17,738 bases of DNA. Source: Bacilli bacterium. Lineage in GTDB: Bacteria; Bacillota_I; Bacilli_A; RF39; UBA660. Every line of letters starts with the position of its first letter. Position 1 is the stretch's first letter. The DNA lies in assembly GCA_900769695.1 (NCBI GenBank), contig CAAGHO010000046.1:1-17738 (forward strand), written 5' to 3'. Below the pieces are notes generated by a model. It had not been told where the DNA came from. It was given only the letters and a program-made list of their open reading frames with translations, and did no database searches. Position numbers and translations under genes: made by a program. Shown in pieces: positions 6,617 through 12,867 of this stretch.

Positions 6617-8740
6617 ATGAAAGTAGTAAAACGTGATGGTAAAAGTGTAGACTTTGATCGCGAAAAAGTAAGAATTGCTATAAGAAAGGCAAATGATTGT
6701 GTTTGTGAAGATGATAGAGTAACAGAACGTCAAATTGAAAATATTGTTAAATATATTGAAGGACTTAAGAAGAAAAGAATGTTAGTTGAAGATATTCAAG
6801 ATATCATTGAACAAAAACTTATGAGTCTTGATAAGTATGCTTTAGCTAAAGAATATATTACATATAGATATACAAGAGCTTTAGTTAGAAAGAGTAATAC
6901 TACAGATGAATCAATCTTAAGTTTAATTAAGAATACAAATAAAGAGTTAGCTGAGGAAAATTCTAACAAGAGTACAGTTTTAGCATCAACTCAAAGAGAT
7001 TATATTGCAGGAGAAGTTTCACGTGATTTAACTCGTAGAATCTTACTTCCAGAAAAAATTAGTAAAGCACATGATGAAGGACTTTTCCATTTCCATGATG
7101 CAGATTATTTTGTTCAACCAATATTTAACTGTTGTTTAATAAATATTGAAGATATGCTAGATAATGGTACAGTTATGAATGGTAAGATGATTGAATCTCC
7201 TAAAAGTTTCCAAGTGGCTTGTACAGTAATGACTCAAATCATTGCAGCAGTAGCATCTAACCAATATGGAGGACAATCAGTAGATATTTCTCATTTAGGA
7301 AAATATGTTAGAAAAAGTAAAGAAAAGTTCATTAAAAATATCAAAAAAAACCATAAAGATTTAGATAAAGAATTTGTTGAACAGTTAGCAATGGAACGTT
7401 TAAAAGATGAAGTAAAAGCAGGTGTTCAAACAATTCAATATCAAATAAATACATTAATGACTACTAATGGACAATCTCCATTTGTTACATTATTTATGTA
7501 TTTAAGAGATGGTGATCCATATATCGAAGAAAATGCTTTAGTTTTTGAAGAAGTTATTCGTCAACGATTAGAAGGTATTAAAAATGAAAAGGGTGTATAT
7601 GTAACTCCAGCTTTTCCTAAACTTGTTTATGTTTTAGATGAAAATAACTGCCTAAAAGGTGGAAAATATGATTATTTAACAAAACTTGCTGTTAAATGTT
7701 CAGCAAAAAGAATGTATCCTGATTATATTAGTGCTAAAGAAATGCGTAAAAATTATGAAGGAAATGTCTTTGGACCTATGGGATGCAGAAGTTTCTTATC
7801 TCCTTGGAAAGATAAAGATGGTAATTACAAATTTGAAGGAAGATTTAATCAAGGAGTTGTTTCTATTAACTTACCTCAAATTGGTATTTTAGCAGAAAAA
7901 GATGAAGAAAAATTCTGGAAATTATTTGATGAAAGACTAGAATTATGTCGTGAAGCTTTAATGTGTAGACATGAAGCTTTACTTGGAACACTAAGTGATA
8001 CCTCACCAATTCATTGGCAATATGGTGCGATTGCACGTCTTGCTAAGGGTGAAAAAATTGATAAATACTTAAAAGGTGGATATTCAACTTTATCTTTAGG
8101 ATATATTGGAATCTATGAATTAACAATGTTAATGAAAGGTGTACCTCAAACAGATCCAGAAGGAGAAAAATTTGCTCTTGCTGTTATGAAACACATGAGA
8201 GAAAAATGCGATGAATGGAAGAAAGAAACAGGACTTGGATTTGCTCTATATGGAACACCAGCTGAAAGCTTATGCTATCGTTTCGCAAGAATTGATAAAG
8301 AAAGATTTGGAACTATTAAAAACGTAACAGATAAAGGTTATTATACAAATAGTTATCATGTTGATGTTAGACAAAAAATTGATGCTTTCTCTAAATTTAA
8401 ATTTGAAAGCCAATTTCAACCTATCTCTTCTGGTGGATGTATTTCATATGTTGAAGTTCCAAATATGGAGAAAAACTTAAAAGCTATGGAAGAAATTGTT
8501 AAATTTATTTATGATAATATTCAATATGCTGAATTTAATACAAAATCTGATTATTGCCATGTATGTGGTTATACAGGTGAAATTAAAATAAATGATGATT
8601 TTGAATGGGAATGTCCAGAATGTGGAAATAAAGATAAAACTAAAATGAATGTCGCAAGACGTACTTGTGGATATTTAGGTGAAAATTTCTGGAATGTTGG
8701 AAAAACAAAAGAAATTAAAGCTCGTGTAACTCATCTATAG
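6617..8740 (+). CDS. nrdD: Anaerobic (class III) ribonucleoside-triphosphate reductase
   Basis: This 707-aa oxygen-sensitive glycyl-radical enzyme makes dNTPs from NTPs. An ATP-cone allosteric domain fills residues 1 to about 95 (VVKRDGKSVDFDREKV). The catalytic barrel includes FNCCLINIEDMLDNG and GGYSTLSLGYIGIYE. The C-terminal zinc site has Cys647/Cys650 (CHVC) and Cys666/Cys669 (CPEC). The radical glycine is Gly685 in RRTCGYLG. Length and order are canonical. The ATG at 6617 follows GAGAGG (6603-6608); an in-frame GTG at 6593 coincides with the predicted transcript start and is rejected. The nrdG SD begins at the last base of its stop codon. Its sole apparent activase is the next gene. The divergent Crp/Fnr regulator probably controls it. 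Confidence 0.97.
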   Translation: MKVVKRDGKSVDFDREKVRIAIRKANDCVCEDDRVTERQIENIVKYIEGLKKKRMLVEDIQDIIEQKLMSLDKYALAKEYITYRYTRALVRKSNTTDESILSLIKNTNKELAEENSNKSTVLASTQRDYIAGEVSRDLTRRILLPEKISKAHDEGLFHFHDADYFVQPIFNCCLINIEDMLDNGTVMNGKMIESPKSFQVACTVMTQIIAAVASNQYGGQSVDISHLGKYVRKSKEKFIKNIKKNHKDLDKEFVEQLAMERLKDEVKAGVQTIQYQINTLMTTNGQSPFVTLFMYLRDGDPYIEENALVFEEVIRQRLEGIKNEKGVYVTPAFPKLVYVLDENNCLKGGKYDYLTKLAVKCSAKRMYPDYISAKEMRKNYEGNVFGPMGCRSFLSPWKDKDGNYKFEGRFNQGVVSINLPQIGILAEKDEEKFWKLFDERLELCREALMCRHEALLGTLSDTSPIHWQYGAIARLAKGEKIDKYLKGGYSTLSLGYIGIYELTMLMKGVPQTDPEGEKFALAVMKHMREKCDEWKKETGLGFALYGTPAESLCYRFARIDKERFGTIKNVTDKGYYTNSYHVDVRQKIDAFSKFKFESQFQPISSGGCISYVEVPNMEKNLKAMEEIVKFIYDNIQYAEFNTKSDYCHVCGYTGEIKINDDFEWECPECGNKDKTKMNVARRTCGYLGENFWNVGKTKEIKARVTHL

Positions 8741-8751
8741 GAGGTGTAACT

Positions 8752-9300
8752 ATGCACTATGCATCAATAAAAAAATTTGATATTGCTAACGGAGAAGGGG
8801 TAAGAGTTTCCCTTTTCGTTAGTGGATGTCCACATCACTGTAAAAATTGTTTTAATAAAGAAGCATGGGATTATAACTATGGTGAAGTTTTTACAGAAAA
8901 AGAAGAAGAAGATATTCTTGAATTTTTAGATAATGACTTTATTAATGGACTTTCATTATTAGGCGGAGAACCAATGTGGCCAGATAATCAAAAAGGTTTA
9001 ATTCCATTATTGAAAAAAGCTAAAGAACGTCATCCAGAAAAGAAAATTTGGTGTTATACAGGTTATTTATTTGATAAAGAGATTATGGATGATATGATGA
9101 AAAATAATGATTTTACAAGAGAATTTTTATCTTATATTGATGTAATAGTTGATGGTAGATTTATAGAAAGTTTATTAAATAGAACACTTTATTTTAGGGG
9201 TAGTTCTAATCAAAGAATCATAGATGTTCAAAAAAGCTTAAAAGCAAAAGAAGTAGTAGAATATGAGTTAGTAAAAGAAGGAGAAAAAGTATATGCGTAG
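8752..9300 (+). CDS. nrdG: Anaerobic ribonucleotide reductase activating protein (radical SAM)
   Basis: This 182-aa activase uses S-adenosylmethionine and a [4Fe-4S] cluster to generate the glycyl radical on NrdD. The cluster ligands are Cys26, Cys30 and Cys33 in SGCPHHCKNCFN, the Cx3Cx2C pattern of NrdG. A GGEP motif (LLGGEPMW, about 70) marks the SAM-binding region of the barrel. Length is normal. The SD AGGAGGTG (8739-8746) overlaps the nrdD stop and lies 5 nt from the ATG, so the two genes are tightly coupled. The 3' end overlaps the dUTPase gene by 8 bases. Confidence 0.96.
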   Translation: MHYASIKKFDIANGEGVRVSLFVSGCPHHCKNCFNKEAWDYNYGEVFTEKEEEDILEFLDNDFINGLSLLGGEPMWPDNQKGLIPLLKKAKERHPEKKIWCYTGYLFDKEIMDDMMKNNDFTREFLSYIDVIVDGRFIESLLNRTLYFRGSSNQRIIDVQKSLKAKEVVEYELVKEGEKVYA

Positions 9301-9751
9301 TAGAGGATTTGAAGTAGCTAAGGGTTTTGAAGATAAAAATATTAATTTACCTGAAAGAAAAACAAAGTTTTCTGCAGGATATGATATTGAAGCAGCTGAA
9401 GATATTGTTATTCCAAAATTTATACCAGGAATGAAACCAACATTAGTAAAAACAGGAATTAAAGCTTATATGATGGATGATGAGGTTCTATATTTATATA
9501 ATAGAAGTTCTAATCCAGGTAAAAAAGGTCTTGTTTTAGCAAACAGTGTTGGAGTAATTGATAAAGACTATTATGGTAATCCAGATAATGATGGACATAT
9601 CATGTTTGCATTTTTCAACATCAAAGATGAAGATGTTGAAATCAAAAAAGGTGACGCTATAGGACAAGGTGTATTTGCTAAATACCTAACAGTTGATGAT
9701 GATAGTAGCGAAGGTATTCGTCAAGGTGGATTTGGTTCAACTAATAAATAA
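9293..9751 (+). CDS. dut: dUTP diphosphatase (trimeric type)
   Basis: This 152-aa enzyme hydrolyses dUTP to dUMP, keeping uracil out of DNA and supplying thymidylate synthesis. The five family motifs can be placed: I AGYDIEA (28-34), II NRSSNPGKKGL (70-80), III GVIDKDYYG (87-95), IV GDAIGQ (120-125) and V RQGGFGST (143-150). Motif II carries NPGKKG instead of the more common LATKHG, and motif V has an inserted Gln, as in a divergent branch of the family. The start overlaps nrdG by 8 bases, with AAGGAG at 9278-9283 placed 9 nt upstream. Being third in the nrd operon links dUTP removal with dNTP production. It is followed by a terminator. Confidence 0.88.
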   Translation: MRSRGFEVAKGFEDKNINLPERKTKFSAGYDIEAAEDIVIPKFIPGMKPTLVKTGIKAYMMDDEVLYLYNRSSNPGKKGLVLANSVGVIDKDYYGNPDNDGHIMFAFFNIKDEDVEIKKGDAIGQGVFAKYLTVDDDSSEGIRQGGFGSTNK

Positions 9752-9783
9752 TTTACGGACGATAAATAATTGAAAATTATAAC

Positions 9784-9812
9784 AATCAAGCAAAATTTGT
9801 GCTTGATTTTTT
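9784..9812 (+). terminator. Intrinsic terminator of nrdD-nrdG-dut
   Basis: AATCAAGCA (9784-9792) / TGCTTGATT (9800-9808), 9 bp, then a T run to 9812. The right arm contains TTGATT, which may also serve as -35 of the next gene. Confidence 0.88.
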
Positions 9813-9833
9813 GTATCTGGGGGGGGGTATAAT
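9803..9833 (+). promoter_or_regulatory. Promoter with a nine-G tract in its spacer (likely phase-variable)
   Basis: -35 TTGATT (9803-9808) and a perfect -10 TATAAT (9828-9833) are separated by 19 nt, of which the last nine are G (9819-9827). Loss of two G would give the optimal 17-nt spacing. The predicted transcript start is about 9840, 26 nt before the ATG at 9866. Homopolymers inside promoter spacers mutate by slipped-strand mispairing and switch expression in several pathogens. Confidence 0.6.
9819..9827 (+). repeat. Poly-G homopolymer, nine G
   Basis: Nine consecutive G bases in otherwise AT-rich intergenic DNA, abutting TATAAT. I see no other G or C run this long in the window. Confidence 0.95.
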
Positions 9834-9865
9834 CGTTTTAGATAAGAAAATAGGTGATGTCTAAG

Positions 9866-10525
9866 ATGAAAAAAAGTTTTAAAGTATCAATTTTAGTAGC
9901 AGTAATAACCTGTCTTATTTCTATAAGCGGGTCATATGCTGCAACAAGTTATGCAATTAATGCATCAAAAATTGGATATTCAGATAATTCGTCTTTAGGA
10001 GCGACAGATGTTCAAGCAGCAATCGATGGAACCTGTACAAAGTTTAGTAACCAGTTAACAAATTTGAAAGAAAATATTATAGATACAGTATATCCTGTGG
10101 GTAGTATTTATACTAGTGAAAGTGACTCAACAATAGATTCAGTAGAATCTAGATTTAAAACATTTGGAAAAGAAACAAAATGGAAAAAATATGGAGAAGG
10201 AAAAACCTTAGTTGGTGAAGGAACAGGAACGGATTCAACTGGTACAAGACAAACTTTTTCGGTTTCAAATAATAGTAAGAATTTAGGAGAATATAACCAT
10301 ACATTAACAATAGATGAAATGCCATCTCATGCCCATACCACTACAGTGTATTGGGATGTATCACGTATGGAGGAAAACTTCTTAACTAATTTATGGATAA
10401 GCGGTGGGAAATCTGTTGCAACTACTTATGGAACATCAACACCAACAAATAGTACTGGTGGTGGATTATCACATAACAACATTCAACCTTACGTAACAGT
10501 TTATATGTATAAGCGAATTAAGTAA
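9866..10525 (+). CDS. Secreted phage tail-collar/short-tail-fibre-like protein
   Basis: The protein is 219 aa. A Sec signal peptide covers residues 1 to about 25 (basic MKKSFK, hydrophobic core, SGSYA before the likely cleavage). Next is ASKIGYSDNSSLGATDVQAA, which resembles the short motif found in trimeric tail-fibre proteins. The rest resembles the tail-collar receptor-binding fold: VYPVGSIYTS, then LVGEGTG, HTLTIDEMPSHAH and C-terminal GGGLSHNNIQPYVTVYMYKR. The two HAH/SHNN histidine-rich stretches match metal-binding parts of such tips. No other phage genes are nearby, so it is probably a domesticated adhesin, exported rather than built into a virion. The ATG at 9866 follows AGGTGA at 9852-9857; GTG 9854 and ATG 9857 overlap that SD. 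Expression may be phase-variable through the upstream G tract. Confidence 0.8.
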   Translation: MKKSFKVSILVAVITCLISISGSYAATSYAINASKIGYSDNSSLGATDVQAAIDGTCTKFSNQLTNLKENIIDTVYPVGSIYTSESDSTIDSVESRFKTFGKETKWKKYGEGKTLVGEGTGTDSTGTRQTFSVSNNSKNLGEYNHTLTIDEMPSHAHTTTVYWDVSRMEENFLTNLWISGGKSVATTYGTSTPTNSTGGGLSHNNIQPYVTVYMYKRIK

Positions 10526-10545
10526 TAAAGACGGTTTTATAAGTT

Positions 10546-10573
10546 AAAGCTACTTACAGTAGTTTTTTTTTTT
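10546..10573 (+). terminator. Intrinsic terminator of the tail-collar-like gene
   Basis: AAAGCTACT (10546-10554), 3-nt loop, AGTAGTTTT (10558-10566; one G-U pair), with the T run continuing to 10573. Confidence 0.85.
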
Positions 10574-10579
10574 CAATTA

Positions 10580-10588
10580 TGTTAAAAT
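10580..10588 (+). promoter_or_regulatory. Probable extended -10 promoter of the two-TM protein gene
   Basis: TGT followed by TAAAAT (10583-10588) forms an extended -10. No convincing -35 is present in the T-rich stretch before it. The SD AAAGGAGAG (10605-10613) and the ATG at 10618 follow. Confidence 0.4.
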
Positions 10589-10617
10589 TAGTTTAGGGGA
10601 ATTTAAAGGAGAGTCTA

Positions 10618-11499
10618 ATGAAAAAAAATAAAAAAAGTATTAATATAAAAAATATATCAACAAAAATACTTTTATGTATATTATATTTATTTGTTATTGG
10701 AGTTTTAGTCTATTCTGCTTATTCTATATTTAAAGATGAAGATAAAATTGTTTCATGGAAAGATGTCGAAAAAACGAGTCAATACGCTTATATAGAAATA
10801 ACACAAATGAGTGAAGCCTTTGCTCAAATTGATAATAAACAAATTCATTTTGTAATGGAAAAGGAATCAACTGGCGCATGGCATACTTATTTAATCGCTA
10901 TAAATAAAGATGATTATAACAAATATAAAGATATAATAGATTTTACTTATGAGCGAACTAAAAAATCTCCAAAAACAATAAAAGCTTATGGTTATCCTAG
11001 AAAAATTCCAACTAGTATAAAAAAACTAGCAATAAAAAATATTACAAATTTTGTTCCAATTGAAAATCAAGTTGTCATTAATGAAAAGAATTTTGATAAA
11101 TATTTAACTAATACATATTTAGACACTACTGTTGAGAAAACTCATACTTTTAATTATTATGTTTTAATTTTACTTATAATGTCTTTTATAATATTTATTG
11201 TTATAATATATACAATTGTTGAAAAAGATAAATCATTATCCAAAAAAAAGACTACTAAATCTCTAAAAACAAAGAAAATAACTAACAAAAAAGAAGAAAA
11301 CATTAATAAAAATATTAGTGATACTAATAAAAAAACTAATTTAGAAAAAACTAATAGCAAAAGAAAAGCAAATAATGATGTTACTAGTACTGATTCTAAA
11401 GTTAAAGCTAATGATACAAAAAAAGAAAAAAAGATTGAAAAATCATCTGATAACAATAGTGATAAAAAATCAAAAAATGAAGATATAGAAGTTATTTAG
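10618..11499 (+). CDS. Two-TM membrane protein with lysine-rich tail (unknown function)
   Basis: I do not recognise a named family. The 293-aa protein has a basic N-terminus, membrane helix 1 (about 16-37), an external domain of about 140 residues (40-178), helix 2 (about 179-201) and a cytoplasmic tail of about 90 residues made largely of Lys, Thr, Asn, Ser and Glu, which is probably disordered. The external part contains YAYIEITQMSEAFAQ and HTYLIAINKDDYNKY and looks alpha/beta; it has no Cys. Topology by the positive-inside rule is both ends inside. The gene is followed after 15 bases by the FemABX gene, with no promoter between them, so the two form an operon. A role in the envelope, perhaps tethering or sensing for the wall-peptide enzyme, is inference from position only. 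Confidence 0.8.
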   Translation: MKKNKKSINIKNISTKILLCILYLFVIGVLVYSAYSIFKDEDKIVSWKDVEKTSQYAYIEITQMSEAFAQIDNKQIHFVMEKESTGAWHTYLIAINKDDYNKYKDIIDFTYERTKKSPKTIKAYGYPRKIPTSIKKLAIKNITNFVPIENQVVINEKNFDKYLTNTYLDTTVEKTHTFNYYVLILLIMSFIIFIVIIYTIVEKDKSLSKKKTTKSLKTKKITNKKEENINKNISDTNKKTNLEKTNSKRKANNDVTSTDSKVKANDTKKEKKIEKSSDNNSDKKSKNEDIEVI

Positions 11500-11514
11500 A
11501 AAGAGGGTATTTCT

Positions 11515-12744
11515 ATGGAATTTACAGAATTAACAGAAGATGAATATAAAAAATTTTGGGAAACTCATCCTTTAAAAACATTTTTATCAGCACCTGAAAT
11601 AGGTCATTTAAGAGAGAAAAATGGTTGGGATTTAAAGTATGTAGGTATAAAAAAAGATCAATCTTTAGTAGCTGCTACTATGTTAGTGTCTATTAAAAGA
11701 AAACTTGGAAAAAGAGAATTTTATTCTCCAAGAGGTTACTTGATTGATTTTAATAATAAAGAGTTAGTTAATTATTTTACTGAAGAGTTAAAAAAATATA
11801 TTAAGAAAAATAATGGTTATGTATTAAGAATTGATCCATATGTAATTTATAAACAAAGAGACATAGATGGTAATATAGTAGAAGATGGCATTGATAATTC
11901 TTCTGTTGTTAACAATCTTTATAAATTAGGATTTAAGAAGGTTCCTATAAAAAATATGGAACAAGTTGGATGGATGTTTTCTCTAGATATAGAAGGAAAG
12001 GAAGAAAAAGATATTCTAGATGGAATGAAACCAAATACTAGAAATACTATTAGAAAAGCTTCTAAAATAGGAATTACTATTAGAGAATTAGACTATGATG
12101 AATTAGATAAATTTCAAGATATAATGATCCAAACTGGTGAAAGAAAGAATTTTTCTATTAGAAAACTTTCTTATTATCAAGATATGTATAAACTATTACA
12201 TGATAAGAATCAAATAAAATACGTAATTACTGAACTGGATTTAAATAATTATTTAGATGGATTAAAAAAAGATAAAGAAAAAAAAGAAGAAGAGTTATCA
12301 AAATTAAGTACTGCTAAATATAATGATGGTAAGAGAAAATCATTGAACAATGAAATTCTATCATTTGATAAGAGAATTAAAGAAACAAATGATATAAAAA
12401 ATTCTACTGGTAAAGACAAAATTATTCTATCAGGTTCTATGTTTATTATGATTAAACCTGAAATAATTTATTTATCAAGTGGTAATTACGAGGAATATTT
12501 ACATTTTAATTCTCAATATTTAATTCAATGGGATATGATTAAATATGGTATTTCTCATAAATTTAAGAAGCATAATTTTTATGGGATACCAGCTAATATT
12601 AATGAAAAACCAAAAGATTATGGTATTTATGAATTTAAACGTGGATTTAATGGGTATGTTGAGGAATTAATTGGTGAGTTTGAATTACCAATTAGCAAAG
12701 AATATTATATACTTAAATTAATTCATAAGCTTAAAACAAAATAA
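11515..12744 (+). CDS. FemABX family aminoacyl/peptidyl transferase
   Basis: This 409-aa protein belongs to the FemA/FemB/MurM group, which transfers amino acids from aminoacyl-tRNA to the peptide stem of lipid II to build the peptidoglycan cross-bridge. Two GNAT-like halves can be recognised: the first runs through about residue 160 (ATMLVSIKRKL, FYSPRGYLIDF, YVLRIDPYV). The second begins near 165 (MKPNTRNTIRKASKIGI) and ends with IYEFKRGFNGYVEELIGEF, the family's typical C-terminal signature. A charged coiled-coil hairpin of about 50 residues (245-296) is inserted in the second half, as in staphylococcal FemA. The SD AAGAGG lies near 11500-11505, before the ATG. Cytosolic face of the membrane. 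Which amino acid it adds cannot be told from sequence. It implies the cell makes peptidoglycan, which argues against a wall-less mollicute. Confidence 0.9.
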   Translation: MEFTELTEDEYKKFWETHPLKTFLSAPEIGHLREKNGWDLKYVGIKKDQSLVAATMLVSIKRKLGKREFYSPRGYLIDFNNKELVNYFTEELKKYIKKNNGYVLRIDPYVIYKQRDIDGNIVEDGIDNSSVVNNLYKLGFKKVPIKNMEQVGWMFSLDIEGKEEKDILDGMKPNTRNTIRKASKIGITIRELDYDELDKFQDIMIQTGERKNFSIRKLSYYQDMYKLLHDKNQIKYVITELDLNNYLDGLKKDKEKKEEELSKLSTAKYNDGKRKSLNNEILSFDKRIKETNDIKNSTGKDKIILSGSMFIMIKPEIIYLSSGNYEEYLHFNSQYLIQWDMIKYGISHKFKKHNFYGIPANINEKPKDYGIYEFKRGFNGYVEELIGEFELPISKEYYILKLIHKLKTK

Positions 12745-12747
12745 ACT

Positions 12748-12782
12748 AAAAAATAAGTCAAAAAAATTGACTTATTTTTTTT
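12748..12782 (+). terminator. Intrinsic terminator after the FemABX gene
   Basis: AAAAAATAAGTCAA (12748-12761) / TTGACTTATTTTTT (12767-12780), 14-bp perfect stem with a 5-nt loop and T tract. The A tract on the left would also allow termination on the minus strand. Confidence 0.92.
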
Positions 12783-12794
12783 GACTAAATCTCA

Positions 12795-12813
12795 ATATTT
12801 GAATTGCAAATAT
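12795..12813. promoter_or_regulatory. Inverted repeat over the -35 box of the giant surface gene
   Basis: ATATTTG (12795-12801), 5-nt spacer, CAAATAT (12807-12813). It overlaps the -35 TTGCAA (12804-12809), so a dimeric protein bound here would control the promoter. It shares the core AATTGCAA with the palindrome at 6544-6559; that may be chance because both include a -35 TTGCAA. Confidence 0.4.
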
Positions 12814-12832
12814 CAACAAACTAAGATATAAT
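12804..12832 (+). promoter_or_regulatory. Promoter of the giant surface protein gene
   Basis: -35 TTGCAA (12804-12809), 17-nt spacer, perfect -10 TATAAT (12827-12832); predicted start about 12839. The SD GAAAGGTG (12851-12858) lies 9 nt before the ATG at 12868. Confidence 0.75.
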
Positions 12833-12867
12833 TGTAATAGTATAAGGTGTGAAAGGTGTTGATACAG

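Noticed and set aside
9866..10525. A prophage at this locus
   Set aside because: Only one tail-like gene is present; it has a signal peptide and lies between chromosomal core genes, with no integrase, capsid or portal.
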